Origin: Solanum dulcamara
Taxonomy: Eukaryota; Streptophyta; Magnoliopsida; Solanales; Solanaceae
Length of the DNA stretch: 64,000 nucleotides
Assembly: GCF_947179165.1 (NCBI RefSeq)
Contig: NC_077242.1
Span: 28,581,097-28,645,096 of the forward strand
Direction: 5' to 3'
Part shown: piece by piece, positions 23,518-32,810 of the stretch
How the letters are laid out: the number at the start of each line of letters is the position of its first letter
Position numbering within the stretch: position 1 is the first letter of the stretch
The notes under the pieces: generated by a model
The model's database searches: none
The model's input: only the letters and a program-made list of their open reading frames with translations
Told to the model about the DNA's origin: nothing
Position numbers and translations under genes: made by a program

Positions 23518-26500
23518 TGATGAATACAATATGCTGGAATGCAAGGAGTATTGATACTCAAGGTGCCTTGGATAGACTCCAAAAACTCAAGGATTATCAC
23601 AATTTAACTATGCTGGCAATCCTGGAACCATTTGCTAATCAATCACATCTTAACCACTACAGAATTCAGCTGAGAATGGACAGTGCCATTCATAATCCCA
23701 ATAACAAGATTTGGTTGTTTTGGACTAAGGATGTGGACTGCACTATTGTAGACCAAGATGAACAACAGTGTACTTGTGAAATCAAACATGTGGCTAATCC
23801 TAATTCTCATATTATTACATTTGTTTATGCCAAGTGTAAGGATTACCTGAGAAGAACTCTTTGGGATAAAATGCTGCAGTATGCTGACACAGACAAGCCA
23901 TGGTGCATTATGGGAGACTTTAATGTGATCACTGATGTTGATGAAAAACTAGGAGGACAACCACACAACATGAACAAAAGCTTAGAGTTCATAAGTGTAA
24001 TTGAGGCATGTGGTCTCACTGATCTGGGATTCCATGGGCAGAAATTTACATGGTGCAACAACAGGGACATGGAAGTTAGAATTTGGAAGAGACTGGACAG
24101 GGCCATGGTGAATGATAGGTGGTTAGAGATGATGCCCATGACTACTGTGGCTCATCTTGCTTCAACAGGTTCAGATCACTCCCCCCTATTACTTGAATGT
24201 AAGGAGACTCACAGTAATCCTATCAAATACTTCAAGTTCCTCAACTGTTGGGTGGATAATGAGACTTTCCAGTACACTGTTAGAGTCTGTTGGGAAAGAC
24301 CAGTAGAGGGTAATCCAATGAGAATATTCCACTTGAAACTTAAGAGGGTGTCTAACACCCTTAGTAGCTGGTCAAGGCAACAGTATGGGGACATATATGA
24401 AGCTGTCAAAGAGTTTGAAGAGAAGGTAAAGCAAGCTGAAGTTGATCTCATCCAAGACAAGTCTGAGGATAACAAGATCAAGCTGAATCTTGTGAATGCT
24501 CAGTACATTAAATACTTAAAGACTGAACAATCCATCCTTAAACAAAAAACTAAGCTTCAGTGGTTTAAGGAGGGAGATGCCAATTCCAAGTACTTTCATG
24601 CTATTATTAGAGGAAGGAGAAGAAGATTATTCATCCATCAGATTACTGATGAACAGGATAATACTATTCAAGGTGATCAGAATATAGCTACTGCTGCATG
24701 TGACTACTTTGAGAAGATATTTACTGTTAAGGATGATGCTATCAATGAAGATATCCTCAGATGTATCCCCAAATCCATCACAGATAATCAAAACCAAGCT
24801 CTTAATGCTATGCCAACTAAAGAGGAGCTGAAAGAAGCTGTTTTTTCCCTCAGTGATGTATCTGCTGCAGGTCCAGATGGTTTTAATGGCAAGTTCTTCC
24901 AAACTTGCTGGGATATCATCAGTGAAGACTTATTCAATTTGGTGAAATACTTTTTTTGTGGGCATTCTATTCCCAAGTTCATCTCACATGCTTGTTTGGT
25001 TCTACTCCCAAAAGTAGATCATCCTAATAAGTTATCAGATTTCAGGCCTATATCACTAAGTAACTTCACCAATAAAGTTATTTCAAAGATCCTATGTCTC
25101 AGACTTGCTCCTATTCTTCCTCAACTGATCTCTGAAAATCAGTCAGGTTTTGTTAAGGGAAGAAGTATAGCTGAAAACATAATGTTGGCACAGGAAATCA
25201 CTCATAGCATTAAAAAACCAAAGATGGGAGATAATGTTGTGATCAAATTAGACATGGCCAAAGCCTATGACAGGGTGTCCTGGTCATTTATATGTCTAGT
25301 CATGAGAAGGTTTGGATTTGGAGAAGGATTTATTGACATGGTTTGGAGACTTATGGCTAATAACTGGTATTCAGTTATTGTGAATGGAGGTAGGCATGGT
25401 TTCTTCCACTCTACAAGAGGCCTCAAACAGGGAGATCCATTATCCCCAGCCCTATTTATTTTAGGTGCTGAGGTACTATCAAGAATGCTCAATAATCTTC
25501 ATCAACACCATTTGTACAAAGGTTTCCACATGGAGAAGAAAGGTCCATTGATTAATCATTTGAGCTTTGCTGATGATATAATCATTTTCACTTCAACATG
25601 TAGTAACTCTCTCAAGCTGATCATGAAGACACTGGAAGTGTATGAACAGACTTCAGGCCAGCTTATTAACACACAAAAGAGTCAGTGCATGATCCCTCTG
25701 AATACTGATCCTGAGATCACTGAAAGGGTCACTTCTACCACTGGTTTCAAAACAACTCATGGCCCTATTACCTACTTGGGTTGCCCCTTATATATTGGAG
25801 GTCAAAGGATCATATACTTTACTAGTATGGTGTCCAAAGTAACATCCAGAATTAGAGGATGGCATACCAAAATTCTCAGTTATGGGGGGAGAGCTGCTCT
25901 TGTGAAGTATGTGTTGCAGTCCCTCCCAATTCATCTCTTATCTGCTGTGATTCCAACTGCCACTACACTCAAACAAATAAAGTCCCTAATAGCAAAATTT
26001 TTTTGGGGATGGGACAAAGAAAAAAGAAAATACCATTGGGCATCATGGGAGACCCTCAGCTACCCAACAGATGAAGGAGGTGTTGGCATGAAAAATCTGA
26101 AAGATGTCTGCCTAGCAATGCAATATAAACAATGGTGGAATTTTAGGTCTAAGAAGACTCTATGGGGGAGCTTTCTGAGGGCCAAGTATTGCCAAAGGGC
26201 AAATCCAGTAATCAAGAAATGGGACACTGGTCAATCAATTATGTGGAAACACATGATGACAAACAAAGCTGAGATTGAGCCTCATATACAGTGGCACCTT
26301 AACTCAGGCTCTTGCAGCTTTTGGTGGGATGATTGGTTAGGAATTGGCCCCCTAGCTTATCACAAAGACTGTCTACCTAGACTTAACAATACCACTGTCT
26401 CCAAGTTCCTGAAGAATGGAGAATGGGATGAAGAGAAGGTGAGGCAACATGCACCACAGCATCTGATACAGAAGATTCTAAATGTTTCCTTCAAGTACCA

Positions 26501-27677
26501 ACCTGACCTCCCAGATACAGCCTACTGGAAGCTGAATTCAGATGGAAACTTTACATGTGCTTCAGCTTGGAACCAAATCAGGCCTAAAAGGAACAAAACC
26601 ATGACAGACAATAATATATGGCACAAGAATATACCCTTCAAAATATCCTTTCTTATCTGGAGAGCTCTCAGAAGCAAGTTGCCCACCAATGAAAATATTG
26701 AGCACTTTGGTCATGCAGCTGCTCAGTGTTCTTGTTGCTACAGGCCAGGATGGGATACTATAGATCACATTTTTATCTCTGGACACATGGCTAGTCACAT
26801 ATGGAAGTATTTTTCTGACTGTTGGGGTATACAACACAGCAGCAACCCAATGAGGAGCAATATGATGAAATGGTGGCTGGCTAAACCAAATAATGAAGTC
26901 CATAAACTATTATTGCAAGCTACTCCTATATTTATTTGTTGGAACTTATGGAAGAACAGGTGTGCTAGTAAATATGGTGGCAAAAAGTCTAGCAGTACTA
27001 GAGTGAAATTCTCAGTCATCAAAGAACTCTACATGCTGATCTTCACAGATTTCCCTTACATTAGTTGGCCAAATGACTGGAAGGAGCTAATAGCTATGGT
27101 GGAAAGATGCAGCCATGAAATGAAAATCATCCAAGTCAGTTGGCACAAACCAGCATACCATGTGGTTAAACTGAATACTGATGGAAGTGCCTTGGATAAT
27201 CCTGGAAGAATTGGAGCTGGGGGTATCCTAAGAGATCATAAAGGAAACATCCTTTATGCATTTGCTGCACCACTTGGAATTGGTTCTAACAACCAAGCTG
27301 AGGTACAAGCTGCAGTCATAGGCATTACTTGGTGTATTCAACATGGCTACAGCAGGGTTCTACTGGAGGTTGATTCTGAATTACTTGTGAAATGGTTAAA
27401 ACAAGAGATCACATCTCCCTGGAACATCAGGAAATACATCACAAACCTGCAGGAGATGATCATAATGCTGGATCTCTTTCAATGTAAGCACATCTATAGG
27501 GAGGCTAATTTTGTTGCTGATACACTCTCCAAGCATAGCCACAGTGTAGATAGCATGGCTCAATTCTACAGTGTTCAACAGCTTCCTAAGGAAACAAGAG
27601 GATATTACATCCTAGACAAGATGGGGATGCCAAATTTTAGGAGGACAAAACTGAAGAGGATCAAACAACCTCCTTGA
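23517..27677 (+). CDS. ORF2: LINE L1 ORF2: endonuclease-RT-RNase H
   Basis: This 1386-aa polyprotein would nick target DNA and reverse-transcribe the element RNA at the nick. An APE-type endonuclease spans about residues 1-230 (ICWNARS, AILEPF, MGDFNVI, TGSDHSPLLL with the SDH catalytic triad end). RT spans about 430-800 (DFRPISLSNF, SENQSGFVKGRS, KLDMAKAYDRVSW, GDPLSPALF, LSFADDIIIFT with the FADD active site). A zinc-binding RT-associated region lies at about 1000-1090 (IWHKNIPFKISFLIWRALRS, CSCC). RNase H is at about 1215-1340 with all four acidic residues (NTDGS, QAEVQAA, EVDSE, VADTLS). No stop or shift. The ATG overlaps the ORF1 TGA (TGATG); a second ATG follows immediately, so reinitiation is plausible. 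Confidence 0.95.
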   Translation: MMNTICWNARSIDTQGALDRLQKLKDYHNLTMLAILEPFANQSHLNHYRIQLRMDSAIHNPNNKIWLFWTKDVDCTIVDQDEQQCTCEIKHVANPNSHIITFVYAKCKDYLRRTLWDKMLQYADTDKPWCIMGDFNVITDVDEKLGGQPHNMNKSLEFISVIEACGLTDLGFHGQKFTWCNNRDMEVRIWKRLDRAMVNDRWLEMMPMTTVAHLASTGSDHSPLLLECKETHSNPIKYFKFLNCWVDNETFQYTVRVCWERPVEGNPMRIFHLKLKRVSNTLSSWSRQQYGDIYEAVKEFEEKVKQAEVDLIQDKSEDNKIKLNLVNAQYIKYLKTEQSILKQKTKLQWFKEGDANSKYFHAIIRGRRRRLFIHQITDEQDNTIQGDQNIATAACDYFEKIFTVKDDAINEDILRCIPKSITDNQNQALNAMPTKEELKEAVFSLSDVSAAGPDGFNGKFFQTCWDIISEDLFNLVKYFFCGHSIPKFISHACLVLLPKVDHPNKLSDFRPISLSNFTNKVISKILCLRLAPILPQLISENQSGFVKGRSIAENIMLAQEITHSIKKPKMGDNVVIKLDMAKAYDRVSWSFICLVMRRFGFGEGFIDMVWRLMANNWYSVIVNGGRHGFFHSTRGLKQGDPLSPALFILGAEVLSRMLNNLHQHHLYKGFHMEKKGPLINHLSFADDIIIFTSTCSNSLKLIMKTLEVYEQTSGQLINTQKSQCMIPLNTDPEITERVTSTTGFKTTHGPITYLGCPLYIGGQRIIYFTSMVSKVTSRIRGWHTKILSYGGRAALVKYVLQSLPIHLLSAVIPTATTLKQIKSLIAKFFWGWDKEKRKYHWASWETLSYPTDEGGVGMKNLKDVCLAMQYKQWWNFRSKKTLWGSFLRAKYCQRANPVIKKWDTGQSIMWKHMMTNKAEIEPHIQWHLNSGSCSFWWDDWLGIGPLAYHKDCLPRLNNTTVSKFLKNGEWDEEKVRQHAPQHLIQKILNVSFKYQPDLPDTAYWKLNSDGNFTCASAWNQIRPKRNKTMTDNNIWHKNIPFKISFLIWRALRSKLPTNENIEHFGHAAAQCSCCYRPGWDTIDHIFISGHMASHIWKYFSDCWGIQHSSNPMRSNMMKWWLAKPNNEVHKLLLQATPIFICWNLWKNRCASKYGGKKSSSTRVKFSVIKELYMLIFTDFPYISWPNDWKELIAMVERCSHEMKIIQVSWHKPAYHVVKLNTDGSALDNPGRIGAGGILRDHKGNILYAFAAPLGIGSNNQAEVQAAVIGITWCIQHGYSRVLLEVDSELLVKWLKQEITSPWNIRKYITNLQEMIIMLDLFQCKHIYREANFVADTLSKHSHSVDSMAQFYSVQQLPKETRGYYILDKMGMPNFRRTKLKRIKQPP

Positions 27678-27711
27678 TTTGCATACCAATAATAGTAGTA
27701 CAGAACTCCCT

Positions 27712-30700
27712 ATGTATAAATTCATAGGTAGGAGTTTTGTAAAGGGGACAATCTCCCTTACTTATTGCATTCCTAGAGCAATCAACCTACCCCTAGAGGT
27801 AAGGATTAGAATAGATAGCTTCTTTTTTCTTTTCATTCTTGCTTGTGTAGGTATCAGTAGATTTGGAAAATGGGAACCAACAATTGCAAGCCAGGCAAGG
27901 AAAGCTGTAGTGATGCAGCACAGGAACCAGCAATGGGAATCAGCAATCAGGAACCAACTACAAGTAATTAGAATATTGCAGAATTGCTTGTATGTGTGTT
28001 TTTCTGTTGGTGGGTGCAGGTACCATAGGGAGCTGGTTCTGAGTACAACTAAGGGTCCTCTCTTGGGAGAAGCCTGCAACAACATGCAATTTAACCTCAT
28101 TTACTATGGAAGTCACATGGAGCTACAAAAGAGTCTCCAGCAGCCTGTACACCTATCCTTCTTGTTTGGCTTCTTGTCACTTGTCTTTACAGGTTCAAAG
28201 TATCTCAACAAAAGAGAAGCAACAACCTGGCATGCTAGGACTTCACCAAATATTCAGCCTCTCACTAATGCTAACACCTTCCCTGCAACACCTGTAACTG
28301 AGATTCAGCAGGGTAAGATGTGCAGGGTGAGTTGCAGCAGGTGGACTTGTTCAATGCCCCCCAAACTTTGCAGGATGTTAGAATATATTATTTTGACAAG
28401 CCCCAAGAAGTTTCAGCCCAAACGGATAATTGGAGGCGTTAGGCGAGCGACATGGAAACATTCAGCTGCCTTAGGCCTAAAGAGAGGGTCTTTAGTAATT
28501 TGGACCCTCCAACTTGGGAAACAAGTCTTCAAACTTTTCAGGACTAAAGGAGAGGATACATATGCTAAATCCATAAAGTTTCAACCCAAATGGACAATTG
28601 GAGACGTTAGTCGAGCGACTTGGAAAATGATAACACTCTCCAAAGCTCTTACTGAGGTCCCTTCTTTATTGCTAGTCTGTGTACATTATTTTTTGTTTGG
28701 GCTTGTTTGTTGTATTATTGCAGGTGTCTGGAGTAATATATTAGCATTCTTCAACAACAAATACATAGACAAGAGCACAAAAACAACTTCCAAACACCCT
28801 GCAACCTCTAAGCTTCAGCAGGGCAGCAGGTGCAGGGTGTGGAGTAGCATGTGGACTTGTCCAATGCCCCCCAAACTTTGCAGGAAGTTAGAATATATTA
28901 TTTTGACAAGCCCCAAGAAGTTTCAGCCCAAACGGATAAATGGAGGCGTTAGGCGAGCGACATGGAAACATTCAGCTGCCTTAAGCCTAAAGAGAGGGTC
29001 TTTAGTAATTTGGACCCTCCAACTTGGGAAACAAGTCTTCAAACTTTGCAGGACTAAAGGATAGGATATACATGCTAACTCCATAAAGTTTCAATTCAAA
29101 TGGATAATTGGAGACGTTAGTCGAGCGGCTTGGAAAATGATAACACTCTCCAAAGCTCTTACTGAGGTCCCCTCTCTATTGATAGTCTGTGTATATTATG
29201 TTTTGTTTGGGCTTGTTTGTTGTATTATTGCAGGTGTCTGGAGCAATATATTAGCATTCTTCAACAACAAATACATAGACAAGAGCACAACAACATCTTC
29301 CAAACCCCCTGCAACCTCTAAGCCTCAGCAGGGCAGTAGGTGCAGGGTAGGGAGTAACTTGTGGACTTGTCCAAAGTCTCCCAAACTTTGCAGGATGGTA
29401 GCATATATATTTTTGATAAGGCCCAAGAAATTTCAGCCAAAACGGATAATTTTAGACGTTAGGCGAGCGAGCTTGAAACAATCAGCTGTCTTAAGCTTAA
29501 AAAGGAAGAAATTTGCTAAATGGAAGCTCCAACTTGGGAATCAAGCCTTCAAACTTTGCAAGGCTAAAGTAAAGAATATATATGCAAACCTCATGAAATT
29601 TCAGCTCAAACGGATAAGTGGAGACGTTAGTCGAGCGACATGGAAAATGCTAACAGGCTCCAAAATCCTATTTGAGATCCATTCCTCTCTACTAACCTGT
29701 ATATGTCTATGCTTGTCTTTGGTTACTTGCTGTGTATTTGCAGGTTGTTGGAGACTTACACCAACATGCTTTAACATCAAAATCATAGAGGACAACATCT
29801 GCAGCAGCTCAACACCTGCAGCAGCCCAACACCTGCAACACCTGCAGCAGCTCAACACTTGTTTGCTTTGTTGCTTGTCTTTGGTTGACTTTCTTTGCTT
29901 AGAACCTATTTGGCACTGCTATGAGGGCTGCAGTAACCTTGGGCTTATATGGAGTAGCACACTTAGCTGGCCAACCACACTCTCTATTATCAACACACCC
30001 CAGCACCAACCTGCAGCAGACAAGGAACAAATCCAATCCACCTATGCCTTCTCTAATAACTCTAATAACACAACACTTGCAGCAGCTCCTTTCTTGCTGG
30101 TTCTTGTTTGTGGTGTAGATGCAGATGTCAGGATGAACTCATCAACATGTGTTTCCAACACCTACATAGAGCACAGCACAGATACAACCACCAAAACAAA
30201 TACCTTCACTAAGAGGCCTACACAAGGACTATGCAGAGCAGCAACTTCCTTCTGGATTTTGTGGTTGTTTGGTTGCTTGTATTTGGCTGTTTGTCTTGTT
30301 GGTTGTGTTTGTCTATGCAGGTACCTCAGCTTCACCCCCCTCCAGGAGAATGCATTGATCTCCATGACCAGTCATTCTCAGCTTCACCAATGCAGCTGGC
30401 AGACTGCTAAAAGGACTGCAGTATCTTGGGGCTGCTTTGGAGCAGCACCCTCAGCTTGCCAAACACATTCTCCACTACTAACACACTCCAGCAACAACTC
30501 CATCAACCTGCAGCAGACAAGAAACATATACAAGTTTGTTGGTTTTGTTATTTTGTGCAGGTGCTCCAAGAGGCCTAACCACCTCAAAACAAAGACCAAC
30601 AAGCAGCCTAGGGAACCTGCAGCCACCTGCAGATTGGCAGCCTTGGATGCATTCCATCAACAGCTGCAACAGCTCCACCAACTTGCAGCAGCCAAGGAAC

Positions 30701-30843
30701 AAATACAAGCTAATGCTACAGCAGCTTGCACACCTCTTTGGTTGAATGTATTGTTGGTCTTGTTTGGCTGTGCAGGTACAGGTCTGCAGCAACCATACAT
30801 TTGGACCACCATGCAGCTACTTCCTTCCTTTCAACCTCCATAG
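27712..30843 (+). CDS. LINE L1 ORF3: unknown, repeats and hydrophobic segments
   Basis: Function not recognised. From ATG 27712, 34 nt after the ORF2 stop, one frame runs 1043 codons to a stop at 30841-30843 with a single internal TAG (29062-29064, where the sister repeat has GAG). The other two forward frames show only short open stretches. The middle holds three 170-residue tandem repeats, each with CRV...WTC...KLCR, two basic motifs of the form KFQPKRIIGDVSRATWK, and a hydrophobic stretch (e.g. LLLVCVHYFLFGLVCCIIAG). More hydrophobic segments occur near residues 36-49, 847-870 and 1010-1023; the C-terminal third is Gln/Ala/Ser/Thr-rich. L2 keeps the same frame, start and stop positions. 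Alternative: a non-coding 3' region that lacks stops through repeat structure. Confidence 0.6.
28321..29850 (+). repeat. Three 510-bp tandem repeats in L1 ORF3
   Basis: Anchors such as 'tgcagggt' recur at 28321, 28831 and 29341, and 'attgcaggtgtctgg' at 28717 and 29227 with a diverged third at 29737, so the period is 510 bp (170 codons). Units 1 and 2 are nearly identical; unit 3 is more diverged. Each unit contains two related half-modules about 168 bp apart ('ggcgttaggcgagcgac' and 'gacgttagtcgagcgac'). Confidence 0.9.
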
Positions 30844-31334
30844 CTGGTAATCATGATGCTGATACAAAGGCACACTTCACCTGGATTTACTTGGTACGAC
30901 AAGACTAAAAGGAGCAAAGATGAAAGGAATTTCCCATCCCATGCGAGATAGAAGTTTCGTATGCTTGTTCTTCTTCAATGTAGCTATGTCTGGTACGTAG
31001 CATAGTTGAATAGGACTAGTGTAGGTTACTTTTCTTTTTTCTCATGGAAGGGGAGAGTCTCCCTCATTTATGCTTTCATAGTTGAATTGTACCGGGAGGA
31101 GTCCTCTCACAGGTTTAATGCTTTCTAGTTATAGTTAGTTTCTTTTTTGTATCGGGGATGAGTTAGCCGACCTTAATAGGTTAGCCGACTTATGAACCAC
31201 CATAGGATCGGAGGTAAGGTTTATGTCCCCCTCCTTGTATTTTTATTTTGATTATTTATGTTAAGGCTTGGGGGTGTTGCTTAACCCCTGACTGTGCACG
31301 AGAGGTGGGAGCCTCGTGTAGGGTCTGTTCCCGT
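30844..31334 (+). other. LINE L1 3' UTR/tail
   Basis: This roughly 490-nt region between the ORF3 stop and poly(A) is nearly identical in reverse complement to 16842-17329 of L2. It is T/C-rich with the palindrome GGGGAGAGTCTCCC at 31050-31063 and ends GGGTCTGTTCCCGT. It probably contains the reverse-transcriptase recognition structure (inference from LINE biology). Confidence 0.8.
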
Positions 31335-31357
31335 AAAAAAAAAAAAAAAAAAAAAAA
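31335..31357 (+). other. LINE L1 poly(A) tail
   Basis: A run of 23 A lies between the conserved tail and the right TSD; the last two A also count as the first two bases of the 17-bp TSD. Confidence 0.95.
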
Positions 31358-31372
31358 CTAGATGGAAGAAGA
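31356..31372 (+). repeat. Right TSD of LINE L1
   Basis: AACTAGATGGAAGAAGA matches 19553-19569 exactly and directly follows the poly(A). Confidence 0.9.
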
Positions 31373-32810
31373 AGAAATAAAACAGAATACTCATAAAAAG
31401 TCCATTACACATTGAGAATGAGATCAGTCAAGAGGATAGTTTGATCCTTTTCAGAGTTTTCCTTCTGAAACTTGTCATTCCTAGCTTGTCCATCTTGATG
31501 TAGCCTTTTGTTTCATATGGTAGCTGCTGGAGATTATAGAAGTGTTGTGTATCATTGAACATTTGGCTGCGTTTTGCAAAGGTATCTGCAGGATGGTTTG
31601 CTTCTCTGAAAATATGTTTGCACTGAAAGAGTTCCAAATGTTGGACCAAGGACTGTATCTTTGTAACATATCTATGAATGCTCCAAGGTGGATTGAGGAC
31701 TTATTTCAGCCACTTAGTCAATAATTCAGAGTCCACTTCCAATATCAGTCTATTATATCCATGTTGAAGGCACCAATTGAGGCCAATAATTGCTGCCTGC
31801 ACCTCTGCTTGGTTATTAGTACCCATTCCCAATGGAGTTGCAAAGGCATATATTAAGTTACCATTGTGGTCTCTTAATATTCCCCCTACTCCAATTTTCC
31901 CAGGGTTGTCCAATGCACTCCCATCAGTATTCAATTTCACAATGGGAGATGGAGGTCTGACCCACATAACTTTGGTCACTGTCATATCTTGTTGACACTG
32001 TTCTATCGTAGGAACCAGTTCCTTCCAGCTCTATAGCCACTTAATGTAGGGGTAAGCAGTGTGTATCAGCATGTATAGGTCCTTGACTATGGAGAATTTA
32101 ACTATAGTAGTACTAGATTTATTTTCTCCATATTTACTTGCACATCTATTCTTCCATATATGCCAACAAACAAAGATAGGAGTGGCTTGCAACATGAGTT
32201 TATAAACCTCATTATTGGCCTTGGCAGTCCACCACTTCATCAGGATGCTTCTCAGTAGGGAGGTCCCTTGTATTATCCCCCATGAGCTAGAGAATTGTTG
32301 CCAAATATGTTTGGCAAAGTTTCCAAAGGAAAATATGTGATCTACATTATCCAATCCTGGTCTGTAACAACAAGAACATGCTGCTGGTGCTGCTCCAAAC
32401 TGGACAAGTTTATCATTAAAGGGGAGTTTCTATCTCACAGCTCTCCATAGTAAGAAAGATACTTTGAAGGGAATGTTAGCGTGCCAAGTGCATCTATTAA
32501 TCAGGGTCTTTGCTCTTTTCTTCCTAACTATTTCCCAAGCTGATTTAGAAGTGAAGTTACCATGTGGAGTCAACTTCCAGCAAGCTTGATCAGCTGTGTT
32601 AGAATGATGGTCTACCTCAGTACTTAGTATCTGCTGCACCAGTTGAGAAGGGGCATATTTTCTGATTTTCTGCACATTCCACTCCCCATTCTCCATGTAA
32701 TCAGATACTCTACTATTATTGAGTCTAGGTAGATGGTTGTTATGATAAGCTAGGGGGCCAATACCCAGCCAATCATCCCATCAGAAGCTGTATGTACCAG
32801 ATTAGAACGG
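31373..32810 (-). pseudogene. ORF2: LINE L2 ORF2 C-terminus, 5'-truncated
   Basis: The minus strand reads as the last ~450 residues of ORF2. It starts in the region matching SFWWDDWLG of L1 (with W to stop at about 32780), then the zinc-binding region (32430-32696, CTWHANIPFKVSFLLWRAVR then stop), and RNase H (31985-31428: LNTDGSALDNPGKIG, NQAEVQAAIIG, LEVDSELLTKWLK, PADTFAK). The ORF2 stop is at 31428-31430, followed 33 nt on by ATG 31394 of the L2 ORF3. L1 has inserted at 31373. Breaks at 32430, 32031, 31701 and smaller changes show it is dead. The 5' truncation (~32810) is typical of LINE insertions; no clear L2 TSD was found. Confidence 0.85.

Larger units (their letters stand above)
19570..31355 (+). 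mobile_element. Full-length LINE L1, L1 superfamily
   Basis: This 11.8-kb element has a 93-nt 5' UTR, ORF1 (19663-23517), ORF2 (23517-27677), ORF3 (27712-30843), a ~490-nt conserved tail, and poly(A) of 23 A. It is flanked by a perfect 17-bp TSD. ORF1 and ORF2 are uninterrupted, and all catalytic residues I can check in ORF2 are present, so it looks young and possibly competent. It is inserted in opposite orientation into an older copy of the same family (L2), 13 codons into that copy's ORF3. The RNase H domain and DUF4283-type ORF1 place it among plant L1 LINEs. At 11.8 kb it is much longer than the 6-8 kb I would expect, owing to a large ORF1 and the extra ORF3. Confidence 0.9.

Noticed and set aside
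27679..27711. ORF3 starting at TTG 27679
   Set aside because: ATG 27712 is the first in-frame ATG and its spacing after ORF2 matches L2.
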